Shown piece by piece: positions 46,483 through 55,345 of a DNA stretch of 64,000 nt. The DNA lies in assembly GCA_900540865.1 (NCBI GenBank), contig UQHH01000007.1:12003-76002 (forward strand), given 5' to 3'. This stretch comes from an uncultured Oscillospiraceae bacterium (GTDB lineage Bacteria > Bacillota > Clostridia > Oscillospirales > Acutalibacteraceae). Numbering within the stretch: the stretch's first letter is position 1; every line of letters begins with the position of its first letter. The notes under the pieces are model-generated. The model worked only from the letters and a program-made list of their open reading frames with translations, was not told the origin of the DNA and searched no databases. A program made the translations under genes and the position numbers.

Positions 46483-46513
46483 AAGGCCCGCGGCATATTT
46501 TGCCGCGGGCCTT
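46483..46513. terminator. Bidirectional terminator between dockerin gene and grpB-like gene
   Basis: Thirteen-bp perfect stem (46483-46495 with 46501-46513) with a five-base loop, A-run in front, between converging genes. Confidence 0.9.
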
Positions 46514-46551
46514 CTATATCGCAAGCTTATGGCTGGGCCTTCGGCAAGGTA

Positions 46552-47121
46552 TCAGCGGTACCTGCTGCCGAACAATAATACAGCTTCCGCCGTGTACCGC
46601 TTTATAAAATCGGTCTTGCCGCTTGTATATCCATCCCGGTCATGCTCGTACTCAGGCCACAGACGGAGCTTTAATTCTTCGTATTGGCGGGCTGTGTCCG
46701 GGCTTTCGTTTAAGTAATCCCTGAAATACAGCTCGTCGTTGTCGTTTTGGTATCTCACATGCAAATGAAATACTTTTTCAGCAAAGCCCGAGGGCGTATA
46801 CCCCTTGTTAAGCGATATCCTCTTGTCATCACTGCTCATGATAACATAACCCGCGGCTTGAACCGAATTGCCAATTTCTTTTAAATCATGCCCCGGCTTT
46901 ACCTCAGCCAGAATATCGATAACCGGCTTCGCCCAAATACCATTGATTGCAGTGCTTCCAATATGAATGATACGTTTAATACTGCTCATGGGCAGTACGT
47001 TTTGGAGCCATGAACGCTCTTGCTCATACCACATATGCCAATACGCTTTATGCTCAGTCAGGAATATCGGGAACAACTCCCACAATTCCTGCAATGTCAT
47101 TTCAGATAATTCTTTTCCCAT
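46552..47121 (-). CDS. GrpB/UPF0157 family nucleotidyltransferase-like protein
   Basis: 189 residues. The family core is IIHIGSTAINGIWAKPVIDILAEVK (nucleotidyltransferase-fold GS and D-x-D type residues), then GFAEKVFHLHVRYQNDNDELYFRDYLNESPDTARQYEELK. Molecular role is not established for this family. Lies 18 bases downstream of the CDF exporter gene on the same strand, so probably co-transcribed and under the same riboswitch. Confidence 0.88.
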   Translation of the reverse strand: MGKELSEMTLQELWELFPIFLTEHKAYWHMWYEQERSWLQNVLPMSSIKRIIHIGSTAINGIWAKPVIDILAEVKPGHDLKEIGNSVQAAGYVIMSSDDKRISLNKGYTPSGFAEKVFHLHVRYQNDNDELYFRDYLNESPDTARQYEELKLRLWPEYEHDRDGYTSGKTDFIKRYTAEAVLLFGSRYR

Positions 47122-47139
47122 ATGAATATTCCATGGCTT

Positions 47140-48054
47140 TTAGCCTTTATTTTGTTGTTTCGGCGCTGCGTCCGGTTCGTCCTGCTTTGGATTTACATGC
47201 ACCATGCAGTGCTTGACGTCGGGAAAACCGTGCTCGAGAGCCTGATGGACGTTTTCCGCGATTTCGTGCGCTTTGATAAGCGTTTGGTTTCCGTCCGCGC
47301 AGATTTCTACGTCTACATAAATTTTCGCGCCGAACAATCGAGTTTTGAGCAGGTCTACGCCCATTACGCCCTCCTGCTCCATTATGACCGTCTGCATCCG
47401 GCGGATTGTTTCATCGTCGCACGATTTATCCACGAGCTTGTCGATGGCGTCGCGTACAATATCGTAAGATACCTTGATAATCATCAGGCAAATCAAGACG
47501 CTTGCTATCGGGTCCAGGATAGGAAAGCCCATACGCGCGCCCAGTATGCCGACAAAGCTTCCCACAGACGAGAGCGCGTCGCTGCGGTGGTGCCAGGCGT
47601 CCGCTTTTAAGGACGCGGAATTGATTTTTTTCGCGGCGAGTACCGTGTACCAGTACATCGCTTCTTTTATAATAATCGAAACGACGGCGGCAATCAGGGG
47701 AAGCAGGCCGGGCGCCTGCAGATCGCCCCCGTGCATAATTTTTTCTATGCCGGAAAAACCGATGCCGAGCCCTGTCGCAAAGAGCAGCCCCGCCAGGATA
47801 AACGCGGCGATGCATTCCATGCGCTCATGCCCGTACTGGTGGCTGTTGTCCTCCTTTTTGCTCGATATATTGATACCTACCATCACCACGATGGTGCTCA
47901 GCACGTCTGACGCCGAATGGACGGCGTCGGAAATCATTGCGCTGGAATGGCCAAGTACACCCGCAATCAGCTTACCGGCCGATAAAACAATATTGCCTGC
48001 AATTGAGACAAAAGAGACTCTCATTGCGATTTTTTTTGCTTGTGCCGTATCCAT
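47140..48054 (-). CDS. Cation diffusion facilitator (CzcD-type metal exporter)
   Basis: 304 residues from ATG 48054 behind AAGGAGA. Six membrane helices; metal sites in helix 2 (SDAVHSASDVLST) and helix 5 (KADAWHHRSDALSS), then a cytosolic C-terminal domain (GAKIYVDVEICADGNQTLIKAHEIAENV, VHVNPK). Exchanges divalent metal for protons. The gene sits behind a leader that looks like a NiCo riboswitch, which points to cobalt or nickel as the exported ion. Confidence 0.95.
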   Translation of the reverse strand: MDTAQAKKIAMRVSFVSIAGNIVLSAGKLIAGVLGHSSAMISDAVHSASDVLSTIVVMVGINISSKKEDNSHQYGHERMECIAAFILAGLLFATGLGIGFSGIEKIMHGGDLQAPGLLPLIAAVVSIIIKEAMYWYTVLAAKKINSASLKADAWHHRSDALSSVGSFVGILGARMGFPILDPIASVLICLMIIKVSYDIVRDAIDKLVDKSCDDETIRRMQTVIMEQEGVMGVDLLKTRLFGAKIYVDVEICADGNQTLIKAHEIAENVHQALEHGFPDVKHCMVHVNPKQDEPDAAPKQQNKG

Positions 48055-48081
48055 GGGAACGTCTCCTTTTCCTGACAAATT

Positions 48082-48185
48082 AAAAAGCACCCGCGGGAAC
48101 AATAATATATTGTCCCGCGGATGCCGTGTTACCCATCCGCTGCCGGAAAATCCGGCCCGACAAAGAAAGCCTTCGTCTGTGTTTT
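48082..48185 (-). promoter_or_regulatory. Probable NiCo (czcD-motif) riboswitch with intrinsic terminator
   Basis: On the minus strand, between the promoter and the CDF gene, three stacked hairpins can be drawn: GACGAAG/CTTTGTC (48160-48178), GCCGG/CCGGC (48142-48156), and GCGGATG/CATCCGC (48117-48139) with loop GGTAACACGG. They are followed by GGGACA (48111-48116). Hairpin order, the ACACG loop and the GGGACA junction match my memory of the NiCo aptamer. The 3' part can instead pair into a terminator (48091-48120) followed by five T (48082-48086). Closing stem P1 is weak. Expected: metal binding blocks the terminator and turns the exporter on. Confidence 0.75.
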
Positions 48186-48189
48186 ATTT

Positions 48190-48218
48190 ATTATATGTGC
48201 GGTTATTTATTTTGTCAA
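48190..48218 (-). promoter_or_regulatory. Consensus SigA promoter of the CDF exporter
   Basis: Perfect TTGACA (48213-48218) and perfect TATAAT (48190-48195) on the minus strand with a 17-base spacer, directly after the uraA stop codon. Such a strong promoter fits control by termination in the leader. Confidence 0.9.
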
Positions 48219-48224
48219 CCCTTT

Positions 48225-49640
48225 TTATTCTTCCGTATCGGGAATGACGTCTGCGCTGCTGGGCGGGACGATTCCCTCACCGTGCTTCTGCTTTTTTGCC
48301 TCGGGAAGAATGAGGTTGAGGATAATGCCGGCGATGATACCCAAGCCAATTCCGCTCAGGCTGAAACCATTGCCGCCGATTACCGCGCCGCCCATGGAGA
48401 GCACGAGCATAACGGCCGCAATACACAGGTTGCGGTTTTTCGTAAAGTCAACCTGGTGGGAAACGAGCGTGCGCAGGCCGACCGAGGCAATCATGCCGTA
48501 CAGCACGATGCACGCGCCGCCGAGCACGCAGTTCGGAACGGTTTCGATTACGCCGATTGCCTTGCCGAAGAAGCTGATAACAATCGCTACAAGCGCCGCG
48601 ACACGGAGCGTTACGGGGTTGTAGTTGCCGGTTGCGGCAAGGACCGCCGTATTTTCAGAATAGGTGGTATTCGCCGGTCCGCCGAATGCGCCCGCTACCA
48701 TAGTAGCAAGGCCGTCGCCGAGCATTGTACGGTGCAGGCCGGGCTTTTTTGTGAAGTTCTTGCCGACGACCGCGCCGTTTGCGTAAACGTCTCCGACGTG
48801 CTCCACACAGGTAACGATAGCAATCGGGGCAATCATGGCGATTGAAGCAAGGTCGAATTTCGGCAGGGAGAAGTTCGGAAGCTCAACCCAGGCGCGCGCG
48901 CCGACGGACTGCAAATTCATCAGTCCCTCCGGGGCTATGCCTGTCGCCGTAACGAGCAGCGTAATCAAATATCCCGCTCCAAGCGCTATTACAATAGAAG
49001 ACAGCTTCAGCATTCCCTTGCCGTAGCAGGAAAGCAGGATAGCCGTCAGACAAACGACCAGCGCGATGCCCCAGCTCCAGTAATAGCCGGGGGAGAACAT
49101 TTCAAAGCCGTTGTTGTTCTGTATGTTGTTAATGGCGGAGCTTGCAAGGTTCAGACCAATAATCGCAATGCCGACGCCGCGAACGACCGGCGGAAACAGC
49201 TTATCGATGAATCTGCTGCCAAAGAGCTTGATAAGCAAAGCGACAAGCAGGTAAATAACGCCGGCGGCTATAATGCCGCCCATTGCGTATGGGATGCTTT
49301 CCGCCTGAGTTTCGCCGTACATCGGAGGAATCACCCAGCCGCCGCTGTTGGGGTCTTTTACGCCGATAACCGCCTGCAGCGCCGCGATAAAGGCAAACGA
49401 GCTGCCAAGGAAGGTCGGCATCCGGCCCCCTGTGCACAGGTGGAAAATGATTGTGCCCACGCCCGCCATACAGAGCGCAACGCCTACGTCCAGCCCTGTC
49501 AGCAGCGGAACGAGGATGGTCGCGCAGGACATGGCGAACGCGTGCTGGAGCCCCAGCACCATTGTTTTGCCCGCGCCGATTTTCGGGTATTCCTTTGCGC
49601 CGGGAAATAAGAAATTGTTGATTTTACTGAAAAAAGACAT
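48225..49640 (-). CDS. uraA: Uracil permease (NCS2/UraA family)
   Basis: 471 residues, about 14 membrane helices. Family signatures are GLQHAFAMSCATILVPLLTG, ALCMAGVGTIIFHLCTGGRMPTFLGSSFAF, VEHVGDVYANGAVVGK and GGPANTTYSENTAVLAATG, which carry the substrate-binding Glu residues of UraA. Proton-coupled import of uracil is the expected role; xanthine permeases share the fold but differ in these motifs. Single gene with its own promoter. Confidence 0.94.
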   Translation of the reverse strand: MSFFSKINNFLFPGAKEYPKIGAGKTMVLGLQHAFAMSCATILVPLLTGLDVGVALCMAGVGTIIFHLCTGGRMPTFLGSSFAFIAALQAVIGVKDPNSGGWVIPPMYGETQAESIPYAMGGIIAAGVIYLLVALLIKLFGSRFIDKLFPPVVRGVGIAIIGLNLASSAINNIQNNNGFEMFSPGYYWSWGIALVVCLTAILLSCYGKGMLKLSSIVIALGAGYLITLLVTATGIAPEGLMNLQSVGARAWVELPNFSLPKFDLASIAMIAPIAIVTCVEHVGDVYANGAVVGKNFTKKPGLHRTMLGDGLATMVAGAFGGPANTTYSENTAVLAATGNYNPVTLRVAALVAIVISFFGKAIGVIETVPNCVLGGACIVLYGMIASVGLRTLVSHQVDFTKNRNLCIAAVMLVLSMGGAVIGGNGFSLSGIGLGIIAGIILNLILPEAKKQKHGEGIVPPSSADVIPDTEE

Positions 49641-49676
49641 TTTCTACTTCCTTTCTTTTAAAAATACACAATAAAA

Positions 49677-49783
49677 GCTCCGGTATTTTTCTCAAAGGAG
49701 CACAGTTATAGAGAAAAAGCCGGATTTCCACAATATATTGTGTGAATCGTTATAACTTTAAAGCTTTTTCCACCATAAGTCAA
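49677..49783 (-). promoter_or_regulatory. Promoter and possible attenuator leader of uraA
   Basis: TTGACT (49778-49783) and TAAAGT (49755-49760), 17-base spacer, on the minus strand. The leader contains GCTCC/GGAGC (49677-49701) followed by four T, and an alternative TTTTTCTC/GAGAAAAA pairing that overlaps it. This looks like an attenuator, but I saw no PyrR-binding consensus. Confidence 0.45.
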
Positions 49784-49918
49784 TACAATTTGGGAAAAAA
49801 CGTAACAATTTATTCAAAATTTGTTTATAATTAAAAGAAAACGGAAAATTTTTAAAAAATTATATTTTTTTGTGGTAAAATAACCGTACGATATAAAAAG
49901 GAAGGGCGGTGGGCCAAA

Positions 49919-51262
49919 ATGAAAATCGACATGCCGCGCGGTGCGGAAAGAATACTCGGTACTCTTGAGCAAAACGGCTTTGACGCTTACGTTGTGGGCG
50001 GCTGCGTGCGTGACAGCCTGCTGGGGAACAAGCCGAACGACTGGGATATTACGACAAACGCCCTTCCGGAACAAATAGCCGCGTGCTTTCCTAAGCACAC
50101 GCTTGTTTTAAACGGAATCCGCCACGGTACCGTAGGGATTGTGGAGGACGGCGTTTTATTTGAAGCGACGACCTACCGAGTGGACGGCACGTACAGCGAC
50201 AACCGCCGTCCGGACAGCGTGGCCTTTACACGGCGGCTGGAGGAGGATTTATGCCGCCGCGATTTCACAGTCAATGCTATGGCGTACAATGAGCGCGATG
50301 GAATCATAGACTGCTTCGGCGGCAGGGCGGATTTGGAAAAAAGGCTGATACGCTGTGTTGGAGAACCGGAAAAACGCTTTGAGGAGGACGCTTTGCGCAT
50401 CCTGCGCGCCCTGCGTTTTGCTTCAAAGCTTGATTTTGTGATTGAAGAAAGGACGGCAAGCGCTGTCCTGAAGGAAAAAGACAGGCTTTTGAATATCGCG
50501 AACGAGCGCATTGCGAAGGAGCTGCTCTCCCTGCTGTGCGGCAAAGGCGCGGGCAGGGTTTTGCGCGAGTTTCCGCAGGTGTTTTTCGTTTTTCTGCCGG
50601 AGCTTGCGAAGCTGCTTCATTTTGACCAGAATACGCCGTACCACGACCTTCCGCTTTGGGAGCATACGGTAAAAGCGGTGGGAAGCATCGCGCCGCAAAG
50701 AGATTTGCGCCTTGTCATGCTATTGCACGATATTGGAAAGCCGCTTTGTAAAACGACCGATGAACAGGGCGTGTCCCATTACCACGGTCATCCCCAAAAA
50801 AGCGCTGAGCTGGCGCGGGAAATTTTAACGCGCCTGCGCCTTCCGGCCAGCCTTACGGAAGAGGCCATACAGCTGGTTTTATATCACGACTACCGCTGCG
50901 AGCCGTCCGCGCGCGCTGTACGGCGGCTTTTGAACAGGGTGGGGGAGGACGCCGCGAAAAAGCTTATACAGGTCCGCCTGGCTGACGCAAACGCGCAGTC
51001 TGGTTACCGCAGGGAAGAAAAGCTCAAGCTGATTGCGGATTATGAAAGCAGGCTCTATGAAGTGCTTGCGCGCGGCGACTGCTTCTCCCTCAAAGCTTTG
51101 GAGCTAAACGGGAAAGATTTGCTCATAGCTGGCTATCCCGCCGGAAAAGAGATGGGCCGCGTGCTCGCCGCGCTGCTCGACGAGGTGCTCGACGGCAAGC
51201 TGGAAAATAAAAAAGCCCTTTTGCTTAAAAGGGCAAAAGAGCTTTATCAGAACGTTATTTGA
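49919..51262 (+). CDS. cca: CCA-adding tRNA nucleotidyltransferase with HD domain
   Basis: 447 residues. Class II nucleotidyltransferase head: YVVGGCVRDSLLGNKPNDWDITTNA (the DxD metal site), then RRDFTVNAMAYN and the RLIRCVGEPEKRFEEDALRILRALRFAS signature. The C-terminal part has an HD phosphohydrolase domain (LWEHTVKAV, LLHDIGKP, HPQKSAELA). Adds or repairs the CCA end of tRNAs; a related enzyme is poly(A) polymerase, but size and motifs favour CCA. ATG 49919 behind GGAAGGGCGG. Confidence 0.93.
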   Translation: MKIDMPRGAERILGTLEQNGFDAYVVGGCVRDSLLGNKPNDWDITTNALPEQIAACFPKHTLVLNGIRHGTVGIVEDGVLFEATTYRVDGTYSDNRRPDSVAFTRRLEEDLCRRDFTVNAMAYNERDGIIDCFGGRADLEKRLIRCVGEPEKRFEEDALRILRALRFASKLDFVIEERTASAVLKEKDRLLNIANERIAKELLSLLCGKGAGRVLREFPQVFFVFLPELAKLLHFDQNTPYHDLPLWEHTVKAVGSIAPQRDLRLVMLLHDIGKPLCKTTDEQGVSHYHGHPQKSAELAREILTRLRLPASLTEEAIQLVLYHDYRCEPSARAVRRLLNRVGEDAAKKLIQVRLADANAQSGYRREEKLKLIADYESRLYEVLARGDCFSLKALELNGKDLLIAGYPAGKEMGRVLAALLDEVLDGKLENKKALLLKRAKELYQNVI

Positions 51263-51269
51263 AATTGAT

Positions 51270-52442
51270 TTACAGCCTTGCCGCGCCCGTTTTCCGTGCG
51301 GCTTCCATGACGGCCTGAGCGACCGCGGCTCCGATTCGCTTATCGAGCGCGTCGGGCAGAATGTATTGTGCGTTTAATTTTTCCGGCGTTACAAGCCCGG
51401 CGATGGCAAGCGAGGCCGCCATCTTCATTTCCTCGTTGATTTCACGCGCGCGGCAGTCGAGCGCACCGCGGAAAATGCCGGGGAACGCAAGCACGTTGTT
51501 GATTTGGTTTGGAAAGTCGGAGCGCCCCGTCCCAACGACGGCCGCGCCGGCTTTTTTTGCAAGCTCCGGCATGATTTCAGGCGTGGGGTTCGCCATGGCG
51601 AACACAATCGGTTTGTCCGCCATCGTTTCCACCATTTCCTGTGTGACGATGTTCGGCGCGGAAACGCCCAGGAACATGTCGGCGCCCTTCAGCGCGTCGG
51701 CAAGCGTGCCTGTTTTCTGCTCCAGGTTTGTAATTTTCGCCATATACGCCTGCTCTTCATTGAGCTCTTCCATGCCCTTGCACAGGACACCGAAGCGGTC
51801 GCACATAACCAGGTTTTTTACGCCCATGTTCAGCAGGTGCTTTGCAATCGCAATGCCCGCTGAGCCCGCTCCGTTGATTACAATGCGGATTTCCTCTATT
51901 TTCTTGCCGACGACCTTCAGCGCGTTAAGCAGCGCCGCCGCCACGACGATTGCGGTCCCGTGCTGGTCGTCATGAAAAACGGGTACGTCGCAAATTTCCT
52001 TGAGCCTGCGCTCAATCTCAAAGCAGCGCGGCGCGGAAATGTCCTCCAGGTTGATGCCGCCGAAGCTGCCGGAAATCAGGTAGACCGTCTTGACGATGTC
52101 CTCTATGTTTTTCGAGCGGATGCAGATGGGGAACGCGTCGACCCCGGCGAACTCCTTGAACAGCGCGCATTTTCCCTCCATAACGGGCATACCCGCCTCA
52201 GGCCCAATGTCCCCAAGCCCAAGCACCGCGGTTCCGTCGGTCACGACCGCGACCAGGTTGTTCCTTCTTGTAAGCTCAAACGATTTTTTATAATCCTCAT
52301 GGATGGCCATACAGGGCTGTGCCACGCCCGGCGTGTACGCAAGGGATAAATCCTCCCTGGTATTAATCGGCGCACGGGACACGACCTCTATTTTGCCGTT
52401 CCATTCATAATGCTTTTTCAGGGATTTCTCTTTGATATCCAT
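51270..52442 (-). CDS. NAD(P)-dependent malic enzyme
   Basis: Oxidative decarboxylation of malate to pyruvate in the cytosol. 390 residues, the short bacterial form. Motifs: SLAYTPGVAQPC, VVTDGTAVLGLGDIGPEAGMPVMEGK, FHDDQHGTAIVV (metal Asp), the Rossmann loop INGAGSAGIAIAKHLL, and ALANPTPEI-like FAMANPTPEIMPE. NAD versus NADP preference not readable. Convergent with cca, only seven bases apart. Confidence 0.95.
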   Translation of the reverse strand: MDIKEKSLKKHYEWNGKIEVVSRAPINTREDLSLAYTPGVAQPCMAIHEDYKKSFELTRRNNLVAVVTDGTAVLGLGDIGPEAGMPVMEGKCALFKEFAGVDAFPICIRSKNIEDIVKTVYLISGSFGGINLEDISAPRCFEIERRLKEICDVPVFHDDQHGTAIVVAAALLNALKVVGKKIEEIRIVINGAGSAGIAIAKHLLNMGVKNLVMCDRFGVLCKGMEELNEEQAYMAKITNLEQKTGTLADALKGADMFLGVSAPNIVTQEMVETMADKPIVFAMANPTPEIMPELAKKAGAAVVGTGRSDFPNQINNVLAFPGIFRGALDCRAREINEEMKMAASLAIAGLVTPEKLNAQYILPDALDKRIGAAVAQAVMEAARKTGAARL

Positions 52443-52543
52443 AATCCGACTTCCTTTCCGGCAAATGCAGCATATCGCTTGTTAAATTATAGACGAACTG
52501 TCTTTCCAGTATAATACAAAATCCGCGCGTGCGCAATCCTTAT

Positions 52544-52572
52544 TTGACAAAGGCGCGCGCATCCTTTAAAAT
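52544..52572 (+). promoter_or_regulatory. SigA promoter of rnpB
   Basis: Perfect TTGACA (52544-52549) and TAAAAT (52567-52572) with a 17-base spacer, about eight bases before the mapped 5' end of RNase P RNA. Confidence 0.88.
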
Positions 52573-52579
52573 ATGGAGT

Positions 52580-52924
52580 GCGAGCAGGCCGGACAGCTGC
52601 GGGCAGTGCGCGAAAGCGCCTGTCCGAGGAAAGTCCGGGCTCCATAGGGCAAGAATAACGGCTAACGGCCGCCGGGGGCGACCCCAGGGAAAGTGCAACA
52701 GAGAGATACCGCCTGTTTTACAGGTAAGGGTGGAAAGGCGAGGTAAGAGCTCACCGGCGTCAGGGGAACCTGACGGCCCTGCAAACCCTATTCGGAGCAA
52801 CACCGTGGAGAGACACATGCGCCGGCCCGGCGCGTCTTGCGGAGGTGGCATCGAGCGTGCGCGGCAACGCGGCGCCAAGATAGATGGCTGTTCAAGACAG
52901 AACCCGGCTTACAGGCCTGGTCGC
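52580..52924 (+). ncRNA. rnpB: RNase P RNA (bacterial type A)
   Basis: Catalytic RNA that cuts tRNA 5' leaders. Hallmarks in order: P1 strand GCGAGCAGGCC; GAGGAAAGTCCGGGCTCC; ACAGAGAGATACCGCC; AAGGGTGGAAAGGCGAGG; GGTAAGAGCTCACC; CAAACCCTATTCGGAGCAA; and near the end AGATAGATGGCTGTTC and GACAGAACCCGGCTTACA, closing with GGCCTGGTCGC that pairs to P1. About 345 bases. Reading frames over this stretch on both strands are spurious. Confidence 0.97.
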
Positions 52925-52935
52925 AACCTCTTAAC

Positions 52936-52968
52936 AAAAAACACACCGCGCAGGCGGTGTGTTTTTTT
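52936..52968. terminator. Terminator of rnpB, also serving pncB on the other strand
   Basis: ACACACCGC (52941-52949) and GCGGTGTGT (52954-52962) with a four-base loop, flanked by A-run and T-run, so it works in both directions. Confidence 0.92.
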
Positions 52969-52987
52969 ATACGCGAAGCTTCCGCGC

Positions 52988-54436
52988 TTAAACCTTGTTT
53001 TGCTTGATGAGCGCTTCTTTCTGCTCCCAAAGCCGCTGTGATAAATCGACGTAATAGTTGTGCGGGTTTTCAAACCGCTTGACCTCGTCCCACAGGGTTT
53101 CAAGCTGTAAAGCGCACTCCTTTTTGATTTCAGCAAGCGGTGGGCTCTGGTAAACGGGTTTTCCGTTTTTAAAAAGCTGTACGCGCAGCTTCCGCGCGCG
53201 GTAATCCGTTACGGTCTTGCGTTTCCAGGTGTACTGCGGGTCGAACAGCTCATAGGGCTTTTGGTCGTCGATTTCCTCACCGAAGAGCGTAACGACGTCA
53301 GCAATCGCTTTGCCGCTCGACCTGTCGTACAGGCGGTAAAGGTCCTTGAAGCACGGCGTCGTTATTTTTGAAACGTTGTCGCTGATTTTGATTTTTGGGA
53401 CGATTTCGCCGTCCTTCTCGACCGCGGCAAGCTTATAAACGCCGCCGAACACCGGCTCGGAGGACGCGGTAATCAGCCGCTCCCCAACGCCGAACAAATC
53501 AATCGGCGCGCCCTGTAAAAACATATCGCGGATGAGGTATTCGTCAAGGGAGTTGGACGCGCATATTTTACAGTCGGGGAACCCGGCGCCGTCGAGCATT
53601 TTACGCGCTTTTTTTGAAAGATACGTAATATCCCCGCTGTCTATGCGGATACCCGACGGACGGTACCCAAGCGGGGCGAGCACCTCTTTAAATACGCGGA
53701 TAGCGTTCGGAACGCCGGACTTCAGCGTGCTGTACGTGTCTACAAGCAGCGTACAGTCGCGCGGGTAACGCAGCGCATAGGCTTTGAACGCGTCGTATTC
53801 GTTGTCGAACATCTGCACCCAGCTGTGCGCCATGGTGCCCAGCGCCGGCGTTTGGTACACGCGGTCCGCCAGTACGTTGGCCGTACCCACGCATCCGCCT
53901 ATATAGGCCGCGCGCGCGCCCAGCACGGCGGCGTCGAAGCCCTGCGCCCGGCGCGAGCCGAACTCCATGACCGCCTTGCCCTGCGCGGCGCGGCAAATCC
54001 GGCTTGCCTTGGTCGCAATCAGGCTCTGGTGGTTGATGCACAGCAGCAGCATCGTTTCTATAAACTGCGCCTGTATGACCGGCCCGCGCACCGTGACGAC
54101 CGGCTCGCTCGGAAAGACAGGCGTGCCCTCCGGCACCGCCCAAATATCGCAGGCAAACGAAAAATTACTGAGGTAATTTAAAAACGCTTCGCTGAAAATG
54201 CCCTTATCGCGCAGATAGGCGATGTCCTCTTGTGTAAAACGCAGGTTTTTGATATAATCCATCACCTGCTCGATTCCGGCCATCACAGCATAGCCGCCGT
54301 TGTCGGGCACACGGCGGAAAAACATATCGAAATAAGCCACCGTATCGCAAAGGCCGTTTTCAAAATAACCGCCCGCCATCGTCAGCTCATAAAAGTCGGT
54401 CAGCATGGTAAGGTTCCTTTTACCGTCAGGTATCAT
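52988..54436 (-). CDS. pncB: Nicotinate phosphoribosyltransferase
   Basis: Joins nicotinate and PRPP to nicotinate mononucleotide in NAD salvage. 482 residues. NLTMLTDFYELTMAGGY at the N-terminus, EFGSRRAQGFDAA, GTMAHSWVQMF (the active His) and GIRIDSGDITYLSKKAR (PRPP region) are all typical. Its start overlaps the stop of the upstream amidase gene by four bases, so the two form an operon in pathway order. Confidence 0.95.
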   Translation of the reverse strand: MIPDGKRNLTMLTDFYELTMAGGYFENGLCDTVAYFDMFFRRVPDNGGYAVMAGIEQVMDYIKNLRFTQEDIAYLRDKGIFSEAFLNYLSNFSFACDIWAVPEGTPVFPSEPVVTVRGPVIQAQFIETMLLLCINHQSLIATKASRICRAAQGKAVMEFGSRRAQGFDAAVLGARAAYIGGCVGTANVLADRVYQTPALGTMAHSWVQMFDNEYDAFKAYALRYPRDCTLLVDTYSTLKSGVPNAIRVFKEVLAPLGYRPSGIRIDSGDITYLSKKARKMLDGAGFPDCKICASNSLDEYLIRDMFLQGAPIDLFGVGERLITASSEPVFGGVYKLAAVEKDGEIVPKIKISDNVSKITTPCFKDLYRLYDRSSGKAIADVVTLFGEEIDDQKPYELFDPQYTWKRKTVTDYRARKLRVQLFKNGKPVYQSPPLAEIKKECALQLETLWDEVKRFENPHNYYVDLSQRLWEQKEALIKQNKV

Positions 54437-55125
54437 TTAATTACTTCCTTTCCCGCATCCTCCAAAAGAATATCCTTTACCATTTCAATGCCGTTTAAAC
54501 CCATGTTGAAATATGCCGATAAATCGGAAAAATCCCCGTCATGGGAGGGCAGGTCGAACGTTGCCGTCAGCTCTGTCGGAACGACGACCCGGCAGGGCTT
54601 GTTGTCTTTGTTGAAGCCTGTTTTGAGCGTCAGGCAGAACTGCTGGACGCACAGGTCGGTGCAGCAGCCGGCAACCAGGAAGGTATCGGTTTTCGGGTGC
54701 TCCCTTAAAAACGCCTGGAATTCCTCTTCCAAATACCCGTTGGTCGAGTTCTTTTTTATAACGCGGATGCCGCCGAGCGCTTTCAGCTCGTCTACAAGCT
54801 CGCTTTCCCTTGTCCCGCCGACACAGTGGCGCGGATAGGAGGAAAACTCCGGGCTGTCGTCCTGATGGCTGTCCGCAAAGGCGACAACACCGATTTTGCG
54901 GCGCAGGCATTCTTTTGCAAGCCTTGCGACGCGCCCGTTGATTTGAAAAACGCGCGGGCTTGAAAGCTTTCCCTCCTTTACGAACCCGTTTACCATATCG
55001 ACGATTACAAGCACACAGCGTTCCGGCTGAAAGTCCTTGACCGCAAGCTCCGGTAAATCGGAAAACGCGTCGTAGAGATAGCTCAAAAAGCCGGTCGATT
55101 TTTTCATAAATTCATTTTTATTCAT
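54433..55125 (-). CDS. Isochorismatase-family amidase, probable nicotinamidase
   Basis: 230 residues from ATG 55125, preceded by AAGGAGG. Catalytic triad of the family can be placed: Asp in VLVIVDMVNGFVKEG, Lys in RVIKKNSTNGY, and Cys in LVAGCCTDLCVQQF; metal-binding Asp/His in FADSHQDDSPEF. Converts nicotinamide to nicotinate if the assignment is right. Direct coupling to pncB strongly supports nicotinamidase (pncA) function. Confidence 0.9.
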   Translation of the reverse strand: MNKNEFMKKSTGFLSYLYDAFSDLPELAVKDFQPERCVLVIVDMVNGFVKEGKLSSPRVFQINGRVARLAKECLRRKIGVVAFADSHQDDSPEFSSYPRHCVGGTRESELVDELKALGGIRVIKKNSTNGYLEEEFQAFLREHPKTDTFLVAGCCTDLCVQQFCLTLKTGFNKDNKPCRVVVPTELTATFDLPSHDGDFSDLSAYFNMGLNGIEMVKDILLEDAGKEVIK

Positions 55126-55261
55126 TGTTGAAAACCTCCTTGTATGGAACAGCTTGTGGGAAAATAAGGAAAAGGATAACACAAGATTTTGAATATCCTT
55201 TCAAATCTGACACAATTTATGCAATAAAAGGACGATAAAGAAAAAATTTTGTAAAATTCAC

Positions 55262-55290
55262 TTGTTTTTTTTCCATAGAAGATATATAAT
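55262..55290 (+). promoter_or_regulatory. SigA promoter of the XRE regulator
   Basis: TTGTTT (55262-55267) and TATAAT (55285-55290) with a 17-base spacer. Confidence 0.65.
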
Positions 55291-55345
55291 AGCTTTGCTT
55301 AACAGCGTTTTTTCAGGCGTTATTTAACTTATTGGAGTGGTAAGG

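Noticed and set aside
48082..48185. yybP-ykoY manganese riboswitch
   Set aside because: The typical paired GC-rich loops of that class are absent; hairpin order and GGGACA fit the NiCo class better.
52529..53041. 170-codon plus-strand and several minus-strand frames
   Set aside because: They cover RNase P RNA and its terminator; the RNA assignment explains the sequence completely.
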